DNA of 39,368 nucleotides from Litorimonas sp964610115. Lineage in GTDB: Bacteria; Pseudomonadota; Alphaproteobacteria; Caulobacterales; Maricaulaceae. The stretch's first letter is position 1. Each line of letters starts with the position of its first letter. Below are positions 15,771 to 24,671 of the stretch, in pieces. The notes beneath the pieces are model-generated. The model was not told the origin of the DNA and did not search any database. It saw nothing but the letters and a program-made list of their open reading frames with translations. A program made the position numbers and the translations under genes. The stretch spans positions 1 to 39,368 of the forward strand of contig CAZSUW010000018.1 of the NCBI GenBank assembly GCA_964610115.1, given 5' to 3'.

Positions 15771-16925
15771 TTAGAAGCGCTGATCTGGCCGCGTGATCAC
15801 CGGAATAGCGGTCATGAGGTGATAAAGCATTGAGGCCGGAACCCGGTCTCCTAATGGGTTTTTCTGCGCGTCTAATTTATCCACCCAACCGGCTTCCGGT
15901 CCTTTTGATAAGTAATGGCGCTGTATCGTTTGCAGCAAAGCCGGGATGGCATCTGGCGCGTTGAACGTGGCTAAACATCTTAGCCGTTCTAATTGTGGCC
16001 AAAGGCGGTAGGTCGGCGGGGTCGCGCCCAATTGGTCGACGACAAGGCCGTCTGCCTCGACGAGCGTTTCACTGGTCTCAAAGAGGGTTCGGGCGGCCTG
16101 CCTGACGTTTTGGTTTCCTAAGGCCTCACCGGCGTGAAGAAGAAGATAAGCCCATTCAAAGCAATGTCCGGGTTCGACCCAATTATCGTCTACTGTATCA
16201 AAGGCGGGCCCGCATTTCTCGGCAATGAAACCTGTCTCGCTGTCGATAAAATGTGTCAGGGCGAGATCGGTGAGATTGGCCACCCGGTTTTTCGACGCAT
16301 TTGCATCGCCGTCGTTTTTCAGCGTCACTGCCAGATCAAGCAGAGACGCTTCCAGCAAATGCATATGCGGATTGGCGAGCTTGGGGCCCGGAGTGTTAGC
16401 GACTGAATGATACCCGCCCGTGTTCGGGTCCCGAAACTGTGTTTCGATCAGCTCAAAAGCTGTATCCGCCAGCTGGCGTCCCCCGTCTATGCCAAGGGCG
16501 TCTAGCTCTGCCCCGGCGAGGGCAATAAAAGCATGGTCATAAAGAACAGCGTCATAAGCGGCGCCCGTGCCATTTTCGTCAATTTGGCTGGGAAATCCTT
16601 TGTCTGGTGAAAAGGCCCGATTTCGGAGTGTGTTGAGCCCAGCGGCTAAGGTTTTCCGCAAACTTTCGCGTTGCGCTGGGTCATCGTGTAAAAACCCCAA
16701 TCGCAAGGCCCGGGCAAAACTAAAGAGTTGCCGCGGCATGACGCGGCCCCGGCGCGGCACATCGATCAAAGGCAATCCTCGCATATCTAGGCATTCCACC
16801 GGCACGCCGTTTTGGGCGTTAAGGCTAAAGCGTTGCCAGTGAGGCAAGACAGTGGAAAACAACCACGCATCCAAACTGGCGAGATCCAGTGTTGCATTAT
16901 CGATGGCAATCGCAGCAGACGTCAT
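15771..16925 (-). CDS. AGE-fold sugar isomerase, probable mannose-6-phosphate isomerase
   Basis: A 384-aa member of the N-acylglucosamine 2-epimerase/(alpha/alpha)6-barrel family. Family motifs are RVMPRQLFSFA (about 61-71), NPHMHLLEASL (about 185-195, active-site histidines), EPGHCFEWAYLL (about 251-262), and RLWPQLERL. It is the leader of the operon with gmd and fcl and diverges from manB. Since manC here lacks an isomerase domain and no classical ManA is in the window, the simplest reading is fructose-6-phosphate to mannose-6-phosphate isomerisation. An epimerase acting on another sugar is the alternative. The ATG at 16925 is chosen over an upstream frame extension because it starts a normal N-terminus and has AGG upstream. 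Confidence 0.85.
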   Translation of the reverse strand: MTSAAIAIDNATLDLASLDAWLFSTVLPHWQRFSLNAQNGVPVECLDMRGLPLIDVPRRGRVMPRQLFSFARALRLGFLHDDPAQRESLRKTLAAGLNTLRNRAFSPDKGFPSQIDENGTGAAYDAVLYDHAFIALAGAELDALGIDGGRQLADTAFELIETQFRDPNTGGYHSVANTPGPKLANPHMHLLEASLLDLAVTLKNDGDANASKNRVANLTDLALTHFIDSETGFIAEKCGPAFDTVDDNWVEPGHCFEWAYLLLHAGEALGNQNVRQAARTLFETSETLVEADGLVVDQLGATPPTYRLWPQLERLRCLATFNAPDAIPALLQTIQRHYLSKGPEAGWVDKLDAQKNPLGDRVPASMLYHLMTAIPVITRPDQRF

Positions 16926-17070
16926 AAAACGCCTATAAACGACGGGGATAAACAAAGTTACAACTGCCCAATTAATCGAAGGGCCGCTAATCGCAGGGTG
17001 AGTTAATCATACAGAGAGAAAAGTCGGGTAAGCGAGCGCTTCGCAACCCATAAAATCTGGACTATAACGC

Positions 17071-18591
17071 ATGGTTGATAAGCCACTTCCGTCTATCCCG
17101 CCCAATAGTGCGGCGTTCGAAACGAAAGCGCTCGTCAAACCGACGGGGTTTCGCGAATATGATGCGCGCTGGTGGTTTGGCCTTCCAAACGAAGAAAAGG
17201 CCCCGGAATTGAACCTCTATGGCGTGCGGCTGCTGGGTGAAGGGCTCGGCACGTTGATGCATGAGCGCGAGGTCGGTAAGCGCATTACTGTGGGGCATGA
17301 CTTCCGGCACTATTCTTTATCGATCAAACTGGCCTTGATCAGCGGCTTGCAATCCGCCGGATGCGAAGTCTTGGATATTGGTCTGGCGCTTTCGCCTATG
17401 GCCTATTTCTCTCAATTTCATCTGGACGCGCCGGGTGTCGCCATGGTGACGGCCAGCCATAACAATAATGGTTGGACCGGCGTAAAAATGGGCATCCAGC
17501 CCCCGCTCACTTTCGGGCCTGATGAAATGGCGCGGTTAAAACAGATTGTGTTGGGCGGAGAGAGCGTTTCGCGCCCCGGCGGGACCTATCAATTCGTCAA
17601 CGGCGTCCGCGAGGCCTATATTGACGACGTGACCAAGGGCGTGAAACTCACCCGCCCGATTAAGGTCATTGTCGCCTGTGGCAATGGCACAGCCGGAGCC
17701 TTTGCCCCTGATGCGCTGGAACGTATTGGCGCTGAGGTCATCCCGGTGGAGTGTGATCTGGACTATACCTTCCCGCATTATAATCCAAACCCGGAATCGA
17801 TGAAAATGCTCCACGCTATGGCGGACGCTGTGCGTGAACATGGCGCAGATGTCGCGCTGGGATTTGACGGCGATGGGGACCGTTGCGGTGTGGTCGACAA
17901 TGAGGGCGAAGAAATTTTCGCGGACAAAGTTGGCGTTATGCTCGCACGGGATTTGTCCGCCGTGCATTCAAACAAGCAATTCGTTGTCGATGTGAAATCA
18001 ACGGGCCTATATCACACCGATCCCGTCTTGCAGGCCAATGGCGCGAAAACGGATTATTACAAAACAGGTCACAGCTATATCAAACGGCGCGTCCATGATT
18101 TGAACGCGCTCGTGGGATTTGAAAAATCGGGCCATTATTTCTTCAATGCGCCGATTGGGCGGGGCTATGATTGCGGTCTGGTGAGTGCGGTCGCCATTTT
18201 GCAAATGCTGGATCGCAATCCCGATAAGACGATGGCAGACCTGCGCCGCGCTTTACCGACCACTTATGGCACACCGACAATGAGCCCGTTCTGCGCGGAT
18301 GAAGACAAATATGGCGTCATGGACAAAATCGTCGCCGAAATTATGTCGGCACAGGCCACTGGCGAAACAATCCTTGATCAAAAAATCGTCGATGTGAACA
18401 CAGTGAACGGCGTCCGCTTCACATTGGAAGACGGCACATGGGGTCTTATCCGTGCCAGTTCTAACACGCCCAACCTTGTCGTTGTCTGCGAAAGTCCGGT
18501 CGCGGAAAGTCACACGATAGGCATGTTCCGTGAGATTGAAAGACGACTTGCGGCCTATCCAAAAGTCGGGGCGTTTGATCAGAAAATCTAA
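17071..18591 (+). CDS. manB: Phosphomannomutase / phosphoglucomutase
   Basis: A 506-aa alpha-D-phosphohexomutase interconverting mannose-6-phosphate and mannose-1-phosphate (and probably the glucose phosphates). All four domain signatures are visible: phosphoserine loop TASHNNNGW with Ser129, metal loop DGDGDR (Asp266/268/270), sugar loop FEKSGH (351-355), and phosphate loop RASSNTP near residue 470. It is divergent from the isomerase operon across a 145-bp spacer that probably holds both promoters. Together with the isomerase and manC it supplies GDP-mannose. Confidence 0.94.
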   Translation: MVDKPLPSIPPNSAAFETKALVKPTGFREYDARWWFGLPNEEKAPELNLYGVRLLGEGLGTLMHEREVGKRITVGHDFRHYSLSIKLALISGLQSAGCEVLDIGLALSPMAYFSQFHLDAPGVAMVTASHNNNGWTGVKMGIQPPLTFGPDEMARLKQIVLGGESVSRPGGTYQFVNGVREAYIDDVTKGVKLTRPIKVIVACGNGTAGAFAPDALERIGAEVIPVECDLDYTFPHYNPNPESMKMLHAMADAVREHGADVALGFDGDGDRCGVVDNEGEEIFADKVGVMLARDLSAVHSNKQFVVDVKSTGLYHTDPVLQANGAKTDYYKTGHSYIKRRVHDLNALVGFEKSGHYFFNAPIGRGYDCGLVSAVAILQMLDRNPDKTMADLRRALPTTYGTPTMSPFCADEDKYGVMDKIVAEIMSAQATGETILDQKIVDVNTVNGVRFTLEDGTWGLIRASSNTPNLVVVCESPVAESHTIGMFREIERRLAAYPKVGAFDQKI

Positions 18592-18668
18592 GTCGGACGC
18601 GTCTATAATTTCTTCTAGCTCTGACGAGGCTTGGCAGCTCGTTGGAAAAACGACATAAATGGCCTAAG

Positions 18669-19610
18669 ATGGACCCGCAACATAAAGTCGATAGCATAGA
18701 TCTGGCGGTTCGCGTAAAAGACATGCTTCTTGCGCGTGGCCCGATGACCGGGGTCGAGCTATCAGAGGCTTTGCCAGACGTCTCCCCGATTTCACTATGG
18801 CGGACCTGCTACGGTACGTATAGTTTCCGTGTTCAAAATTGCGCACGATATTATCTTCGCTACGATATTCTTCGGGGTAATCAGCTGCGACTATCGCCCT
18901 CGATTCTGCGGGATTTTCTAACTTTCAGCCTGGTGCATTTGCCGGATCAGCGTGTTGCTGTCGTAGAGGCGGGCACACGTTTGGCCAATAAGTTTCGGTC
19001 TATCAGTTTACGAAAATTGGGGCGGGCGCGTCAGGCGCTTTTAAAACTCCCCATAGAACTGCAAGACGAGATTAACGCCCATTGCGTCGTCTTTTTATCG
19101 GGCGATATTGCTTACTATCTGGCGCATGATACGCCGCGTGTGCATGCGCAATTACGCACGCCGTTGAATGGATCCGATATTGATATTGTGATTGTGACCA
19201 ATCGCGAAGCCTGCCCGGATAAGGTCGCCCGGATCGAGGCCGAGCTTCTCAAGGTCAAGAAGATTTTCCTGCTGGCGCCATCCATTCGCGAAGAGATCGA
19301 TTTTATCGTCAAGCCCATTGAGACCATGCTCGAACAACTTTCCTATGGCGATATCCACGAAAAGATCGCTTCTAAAATTCTCTATGAAAGCTATTTTTTG
19401 ATGGGGCGGACGGACATTTATGAAAGCCTGATTCAGAATATGGGCTTACGCGGGACCCGCGCGCAGATCGAAGCGGATTTCGAAATCGCTTTGTCAGAGC
19501 GCAAGTCTACGATCCGGAAAATTCTTGAATTACCGCCCGAAGCCTCCGTCGAAGATCCGGAAGTCGCCTCTCTGTTTTTTGCCAGTCAGGAGCGATTAGA
19601 GTTTCGTTAA
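18669..19610 (+). CDS. Winged-helix plus nucleotidyltransferase-fold protein, function unknown
   Basis: A 313-aa protein I cannot assign to a named family. Residues about 10-75 (LAVRVKDMLLARGPMTGVELSEAL...ISLWRTC) look like a winged helix-turn-helix. Residues about 140-215 look like a DNA-polymerase-beta-type nucleotidyltransferase: FLSGDIAYYLA, then NGSDIDIVIV with Asp170/Asp172, and a third acidic position in EEIDFIVKP (Asp211). The C-terminal ~100 residues are helical (HEKIASKILYESYFLMGRTDIYESL). This order, DNA-binding domain then NTase, is reminiscent of abortive-infection/toxin-antitoxin NTases, but there is no partner gene. The start is taken as the ATG at 18669; a TTG at 18642 is possible. 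It converges on the SDR gene with a 4-bp overlap. Confidence 0.8.
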   Translation: MDPQHKVDSIDLAVRVKDMLLARGPMTGVELSEALPDVSPISLWRTCYGTYSFRVQNCARYYLRYDILRGNQLRLSPSILRDFLTFSLVHLPDQRVAVVEAGTRLANKFRSISLRKLGRARQALLKLPIELQDEINAHCVVFLSGDIAYYLAHDTPRVHAQLRTPLNGSDIDIVIVTNREACPDKVARIEAELLKVKKIFLLAPSIREEIDFIVKPIETMLEQLSYGDIHEKIASKILYESYFLMGRTDIYESLIQNMGLRGTRAQIEADFEIALSERKSTIRKILELPPEASVEDPEVASLFFASQERLEFR

Positions 19611-20344
19611 AACGGGATTTTCTGGCCGTCCCACGCGAACAATCCGCCTGTATCTTCTGCCGAGACTTGGTCCATGACGGAGAGGAGCTTTTTTGCTGAG
19701 TCTTCAGGTGTGAATAGCTTGCCTTCCGGCACATTGCCCTGAAACGGCTTTGATAGATCCGTGTCAACTGTGCCGGGATGCAGGCCGATGATCACTTGTT
19801 GTTTAAACCGCCGCGCGACTTCGATAGATAAGGTTTTCATCATCATATTGAGCGCCGCTTTAGACGCGCGGTAAGCGTACCAGCCGCCTAGCCGATTATC
19901 TGAAATCGAGCCAACCCGCGCTGACAGCGCAGCGAAGACGGCTTTATGATCACGCTCCAAAAGGGGCAGCAGATACTTCGCCGTCAGCGCTGGGCCGAAC
20001 GTGTTGATGGCAAAGCTCGTCTGCATCGCCGCCATGTCCAGGGCACGCATATTTTTTTCCGGGCTGATCCCTTGGCCTTGCAACAAGCCTGTGGCGACAA
20101 TGATCATATCAAACCGTCCGGCTTCCCGAAGCGCCTCGGCTGCAGCTTCCAAACTGCTTACATCCGTGAAGTCGAAAGTCAGGTTGTGAACTTTCGGCGA
20201 AGCGTGGCTGGCGCCAGAGCGGGACAGCGCAAAGACTTGGCCGACCCGGTCATTGGTAGCGAGGTGATCGACTAGCGCGCCGCCAATGCCGCCCGTCGAG
20301 CCGATAACCGCTGCACGCAGGCCGGGCTGAAAACTGTCAAGCAT
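19607..20344 (-). CDS. Short-chain dehydrogenase (CsgA/C-factor-like SDR)
   Basis: A 245-aa classical SDR with cofactor loop GSTGGIGG (about 15-22), DFTDVSS at the adenine site, and active-site segment SARVGS...YAYRASKAAL (Ser, Tyr-x3-Lys). HPGTVDTDLSKPF after the active site is characteristic of the C-factor-like subgroup, which is often found beside photolyase genes in proteobacteria. The start ATG at 20344 lies 7 bases after the stop of the DUF2256 gene, with AAGGA within that gene's end, so the two are co-translated. The substrate is unknown. Confidence 0.9.
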   Translation of the reverse strand: MLDSFQPGLRAAVIGSTGGIGGALVDHLATNDRVGQVFALSRSGASHASPKVHNLTFDFTDVSSLEAAAEALREAGRFDMIIVATGLLQGQGISPEKNMRALDMAAMQTSFAINTFGPALTAKYLLPLLERDHKAVFAALSARVGSISDNRLGGWYAYRASKAALNMMMKTLSIEVARRFKQQVIIGLHPGTVDTDLSKPFQGNVPEGKLFTPEDSAKKLLSVMDQVSAEDTGGLFAWDGQKIPF

Positions 20345-20351
20345 CTCTCAT

Positions 20352-20525
20352 TTATCCTTTTGACCGGCGACAACGCTCAGAACAATATTTGACATCGTCC
20401 CAATTGCGCGCCCATTTCTTGCGCCATGAAAAAGGTAGGCCGCACGTCGCGCAATCCTTTGACGGCAAGGACGCCTTATTGCCCTTAAATCCCGCTTTGG
20501 GTTTATGCCCTCTTTGTCGGCCCAT
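20352..20525 (-). CDS. DUF2256 family small zinc-finger-like protein
   Basis: A 57-aa protein of the DUF2256 family. It has a basic Gly/Lys-rich N-terminus (MGRQRGHKPKAGFKG) followed by the family signature KDCATCGLPFSWRKKWARNW and then YCSERCRR. The four cysteines (two CxxC-like pairs) would bind zinc. It is so short that size-filtered gene finders miss it. It lies divergently beside the photolyase gene with a 60-bp spacer, and DUF2256 genes are known to sit next to cryptochrome/photolyase-like genes in proteobacteria and cyanobacteria. Its molecular role has not been established to my knowledge. It is followed by the SDR gene 7 bases later. Confidence 0.9.
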   Translation of the reverse strand: MGRQRGHKPKAGFKGNKASLPSKDCATCGLPFSWRKKWARNWDDVKYCSERCRRSKG

Positions 20526-20585
20526 CACCGCTTTTTACGTGTGGTTTGACCGAACGGTTGCGGGGTCGTCTGCGTAACGTTTCAC

Positions 20586-22136
20586 ATGACGACCCTTGTG
20601 CCTATTTTCGCCGATCAGCTCTCACATAATCTCTCAGCGCTGCAATATGCCGACAAAACCAAGGCCCGCATATTGATGGTCGAGGTGAATGAAGAGGCCA
20701 ATACTGTCCCGCATCACCGCACCAAGCTGATCCTGTTTTTTTCCGCCATGCGCCATTTTGCGGAAAGCCTGCGAAAAGACGGCTGGACCGTTGATTATGT
20801 GAAGCTAACGGATGCCGATAATACCCATAGCTTCACGGGTGAGGTGGAGCGCATGCTCAAATCCCATGATATTGGCGAAATATATGTGACGTGGCCGGGC
20901 GATTACCGCGTGCTGGACATGGTTCGCGGCTGGGAAGACCGCTTCGATACGCGCGTCACGATTTGCCCCGATGATCGCTTCGTCTGTTCGATTGAAGAAT
21001 TCCAAGACTGGGCGGACGGGCGAAAGCAGCTGCGCATGGAATATTTCTATCGGGAAATGCGGCGCAAGACCGGGCTGTTAATGACAGATGACGGTAAGCC
21101 CGAAGGTGGCGAGTGGAACTATGACAAAGAAAACCGCAAGCCACCCAAGAAGGGCTTAGACACGCCGGACATCATCCGGTTTCAGCCGGATGGGATCACG
21201 CGCGACGTCATCGATATGGTGCAAGCGGAATTTCCAAATCGCCTCGGTAGTGCTGAGGGCTTCTTCTGGGGTGTGACTCGCGATGATGCGCTATACGCGC
21301 TGGATCATTTCATCGAACACGGTCTGGAAAAGTTTGGCGATTATCAGGACGCCATGGTGGCCGGGAATGACTTTCTCTTTCACAGCTTGCTTTCGCCTTA
21401 CATAAATCTGGGTCTGCTTAGTCCTTTGGACGTGTGTGAGCGCGTGGCGGTCGCTTATGCAAAGGGCGGCGTGCCGATCAATGCGGCAGAAGGCTATATC
21501 CGGCAAATCATTGGCTGGCGGGAATATATACGCGGCATTTATTGGATGGAAATGCCCGGCTATGAGACGTCGAATTTCTTCGACAATGATCGCAAGCTGC
21601 CCGAGTTTTTCTGGACGGGTGAAACTGACATGGCGTGTCTGAAAAACGCTATCGGCCAGACGCTGGATCATGCCTATGCTCACCATATTCAGCGCCTCAT
21701 GGTGACAGGCAATTTTGCTATGTTGATAGGCGCAGATCCGCATGCTGTGCATGAATGGTATTTGTCGGTTTATCTGGACGCGTTTGAATGGGTGGAAATG
21801 CCGAATGTGATCGGGATGAGCCAGTATGGCGATGGTGGCTTGCTTGGATCCAAACCCTATGCCTCGTCCGGGGCCTATATTAACCGTATGAGCAATTATT
21901 GCAGTGAGTGTGCATATAATGTGAAGGAGCGTACCGGTGATACAGCCTGCCCATTTAATTCGCTGTACTGGCATTTCTTCGCCCGCAATGAGAATAAGCT
22001 GCGCGGCAATAATCGCCTCAACATGGTTTATCGCAATTTGGATAAGATGGAGCGCAAGACGCGGCAAGGCCTGATAGATCAGGCCAATGCGTTCTTGGAG
22101 GATTTGGGCGAAGCCCCAGCCAGCGACTATCTTTAA
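20586..22136 (+). CDS. phrB: Iron-sulfur (6-4) photolyase, FeS-BCP/PhrB class
   Basis: A 516-aa light-driven repair enzyme for (6-4) pyrimidine photoproducts. The N-terminal Rossmann-type domain (FADQLS, about 8-13) binds the antenna chromophore, and the C-terminal helical domain binds FAD. The [4Fe-4S] cluster cysteines are Cys351, Cys439, Cys442 and Cys455 (SNYCSECAYNVKERTGDTAC), one residue offset from Cys350/438/441/454 of the Agrobacterium PhrB enzyme. HAYAHHIQRLMVTGNFAML and WVEMPNVIGMSQYGDGG are characteristic of this class (CryB/PhrB), and the length is normal. It is divergent from the DUF2256/SDR pair. The stop overlaps that of glnE by 4 bp. Confidence 0.96.
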   Translation: MTTLVPIFADQLSHNLSALQYADKTKARILMVEVNEEANTVPHHRTKLILFFSAMRHFAESLRKDGWTVDYVKLTDADNTHSFTGEVERMLKSHDIGEIYVTWPGDYRVLDMVRGWEDRFDTRVTICPDDRFVCSIEEFQDWADGRKQLRMEYFYREMRRKTGLLMTDDGKPEGGEWNYDKENRKPPKKGLDTPDIIRFQPDGITRDVIDMVQAEFPNRLGSAEGFFWGVTRDDALYALDHFIEHGLEKFGDYQDAMVAGNDFLFHSLLSPYINLGLLSPLDVCERVAVAYAKGGVPINAAEGYIRQIIGWREYIRGIYWMEMPGYETSNFFDNDRKLPEFFWTGETDMACLKNAIGQTLDHAYAHHIQRLMVTGNFAMLIGADPHAVHEWYLSVYLDAFEWVEMPNVIGMSQYGDGGLLGSKPYASSGAYINRMSNYCSECAYNVKERTGDTACPFNSLYWHFFARNENKLRGNNRLNMVYRNLDKMERKTRQGLIDQANAFLEDLGEAPASDYL

Positions 22137-24637
22137 TCTCGCCACCGCACAGGCTGCATGGGCTCTACAGTGTTAGGTCTAGGAAACTGGCGCATGAGAT
22201 GTTTCGTTTGCCTCTCTAAGGTTTCCTGACGCGCGGCAATTTTGTTCGGTATATGATCCGTATAAAACGCCGGGACCGCCCCCAGGTCTTGCCCGGTTAA
22301 CCCCAGCAGACGTTCCCAATAAAGCAGCTCGGTCCAAGCCGTCTGCAGGTCCGTTGCGCCCCCGCCGCCAGCGAGTCGATCCACAGCGCCCCAGAAATCC
22401 GCCATCATCAAGCCGCCCTCGCGCAGCTTGGTGCCCCAGTGATCTGTCGAGACGGACTGGATCCGTTCGTCCTTTAGCTTGTTCCACATATGATGGGCGT
22501 CGGCATAAAGTTGGTCGAGATCGCGTGGCCGGCGCAAGATAGCGTTGAGCTCTGAGCGGACATCTGCGCCGAGCGTTTCATCGCCAGCGATCGCTCTTGC
22601 TGGAATAAGGGCAATATGTTCCCAAGTTCGGGCACGTTCGGCGTGATGGCGGCGAAAAGCGGTAAGCGTGACCGCTGGCGGTCCGCTGCGGCCAGACGGA
22701 CGTAAGCGCATATCCAATTCATAGGCTATGCCTTCGCGAAGCGGCGTTGTCAGAATGGTCGAAAGCCGCCGCACGGCGCGCGCCGCCAAGTCTCGGTCTA
22801 CATTATCGGTGAATAAAAAGACGAGGTCCAGATCGCTTTGTGGTGCCATGCGGGCTTCGCCGAGTTTGCCTAGACCCAGCACGCTAATCGGTAAGTCAGC
22901 CGCGCCCAAATCATCCCGCATAATGGTAACGGCGGTCGCAACCGCAGTTTCCGCCAAGGTTGTCAGAGCCGTCGATAAACGAGGGGCGTCACCCGTGCCA
23001 AGAAAGGCATGATAGGCTTGGAACAGTCCCTCATTCACAAATCGCCTTAGCCGCTCTAGCCGTGTCTCATAATCCTCCTCAGCCAGTACAAAGGCGGGGT
23101 CTGGTGGGCTTGGTGAAAGGAAGGTGTCGATAATATGCGGGCTTTGTTCGAGCAGAACCGACATATGCGGACTGTAGAGAAGGGGCCCGATGAGCGCGTC
23201 GAGGAGGGATGGGTTCGCGGACAGTAAGGCTAGATACTGACCCGAGCGAGACAGCGTTCCGAGATAGCTATCCACGCGCTGTATCGCCTCATCTGGATCA
23301 GGTACGCTGGCCAATCGGGATTGCAGGCGCGCCGCTAACGGCTTTAGGCGCGCGGCTTTTTCGGTCTGTAAACCGTAGCGGCGAAAGCCATTATCCCAAT
23401 CACTCAAGACCGCCTGTGCGGGCGCTTTTAAGGCAGGTAGTCCGACAGTGTTATGGCGCGAACTTGGGTCAGCTTCAGTCGCTTCGAACATGGCCGTAAA
23501 GGCGGCGTGGACGTGATGACGATGATCCGTCACCTGTATGAATGAAGGGTTTAGCGGCTTACCCAAGAGTTTCGCGATTGGCTCCCACGCTTGGGGTGTT
23601 TCAGGAAGAACATGCTCCTGACCGTTACGCAGCATTTGCAGTGCGTTTTCCAAGCGGCGATGATGGCGGTAAATGTTTGCAAGACGTGGGCCGTCTTCCA
23701 GCAAGCTAGCCTCGGAAAGCGCGGCCAAGGCTTGCAAGGTATTGGTCGTTCGCAAGCTGTAATCCTTTCCGCCCCAAATCATTTGTAGCGCATTGGCGAT
23801 GAACTCAATTTCGCGAATACCCCCTGTGCCGAGCTTCACATTGAAGCCTAAAGGTTCTGCGCCGATCGCGTCGCGTTGCGCGCGTTCCAATCGCAGCCTC
23901 GGATGTTCAAGGTTGATGCGGTGCTTAAGGTCTGCCAGCTGATCAATCGTCCGGAAGTCAAGATTTTGTCGCCATAGAAAAGGCGTCAGACCGTCCAGAA
24001 AAGAAGAACCGCAAAGCCTATCCCCTGCCACGACTCGTGCTTTCAGCAGGGCCAGCCGATGCCAAGGCAGGGCGCGTTGAAAGTAAAACTGCTCGGCGCG
24101 TTCCGTACTCATGGCCAGACCCGATACGGAGGCTTCTGGCCGCAGCCGCCAATCGACACGATAGACGAAATCCGGCGCCCCGCGCGGCTGTAACGTCTGG
24201 GTCAGCGCCTTCATGATTTGGCCTGCAACATGGGCCTGTCCCCGGGCCTTGGGAACGGGAAAGACGTCCGGGTCGAAATAGGCGATCAGATCAATATCAG
24301 AGCTGAAATTAAGATCATGCCCGCCGAGCTTTCCGAGCCCGAGAATAAAAAGCCCTTTCGGATCGCCGGGTAGGTTTCGCTCCCGCCACGCTGCGGCTAG
24401 CGCGCAGTGTATAGCGTTATCGGCAAAGCGGCTTTGTAGTTGGCCGAGGCTGGCAAAATCCTTGTCTGGCTGAAGCGCGAGATGGGCCCAACCCAGATTA
24501 AACTGCGCCTTGAGGCGGGGCAAGTCTGTGGGTGCCGCCCAGTCTAACGACTCTATCGCCGTCGGCGCGGTATTCTCCTCGGGCGCACCAAATCTGTCGA
24601 TCAGGGTTGAGAGATAGGGTGAGGCATCCAAAGTCAC
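22133..24637 (-). CDS. glnE: Glutamine synthetase adenylyltransferase/deadenylase GlnE (short N-terminus)
   Basis: This bifunctional enzyme adenylylates and deadenylylates glutamine synthetase in response to nitrogen status. Both nucleotidyltransferase sites are intact: GLGKLGGHDLNFSSDID in the N-terminal deadenylase half and GLGKLGEARMAPQSDLD in the C-terminal adenylylase half. The frame stays open upstream through the autotransporter gene, so the start must be near its end; the first plausible in-frame start is the GTG at 24637, giving 834 aa against the usual ~940-980. The first catalytic Asp pair is then at ~114, about 60 residues earlier than in E. coli. The start lacks a clear ribosome site. 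It follows the autotransporter by 34 bp without an obvious terminator, and overlaps the photolyase gene end by 4 bp. Confidence 0.9.
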   Translation of the reverse strand: MTLDASPYLSTLIDRFGAPEENTAPTAIESLDWAAPTDLPRLKAQFNLGWAHLALQPDKDFASLGQLQSRFADNAIHCALAAAWRERNLPGDPKGLFILGLGKLGGHDLNFSSDIDLIAYFDPDVFPVPKARGQAHVAGQIMKALTQTLQPRGAPDFVYRVDWRLRPEASVSGLAMSTERAEQFYFQRALPWHRLALLKARVVAGDRLCGSSFLDGLTPFLWRQNLDFRTIDQLADLKHRINLEHPRLRLERAQRDAIGAEPLGFNVKLGTGGIREIEFIANALQMIWGGKDYSLRTTNTLQALAALSEASLLEDGPRLANIYRHHRRLENALQMLRNGQEHVLPETPQAWEPIAKLLGKPLNPSFIQVTDHRHHVHAAFTAMFEATEADPSSRHNTVGLPALKAPAQAVLSDWDNGFRRYGLQTEKAARLKPLAARLQSRLASVPDPDEAIQRVDSYLGTLSRSGQYLALLSANPSLLDALIGPLLYSPHMSVLLEQSPHIIDTFLSPSPPDPAFVLAEEDYETRLERLRRFVNEGLFQAYHAFLGTGDAPRLSTALTTLAETAVATAVTIMRDDLGAADLPISVLGLGKLGEARMAPQSDLDLVFLFTDNVDRDLAARAVRRLSTILTTPLREGIAYELDMRLRPSGRSGPPAVTLTAFRRHHAERARTWEHIALIPARAIAGDETLGADVRSELNAILRRPRDLDQLYADAHHMWNKLKDERIQSVSTDHWGTKLREGGLMMADFWGAVDRLAGGGGATDLQTAWTELLYWERLLGLTGQDLGAVPAFYTDHIPNKIAARQETLERQTKHLMRQFPRPNTVEPMQPVRWRD

Positions 24638-24671
24638 GCGAAGGTCACGCCAATATCCCTGACCGCATAGA

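Noticed and set aside
15878..15888. TTATCCACC, one mismatch from a DnaA box, considered as an origin signal because of the nearby parS sites
   Set aside because: It is a single copy inside the isomerase coding region, with no cluster of boxes or AT-rich unwinding region, so it does not support an origin here.
21291..22145. 284-aa minus-strand frame opposite the photolyase gene
   Set aside because: The plus strand encodes a clear photolyase with all cluster cysteines; the antisense frame has no domain and merely reflects codon bias.
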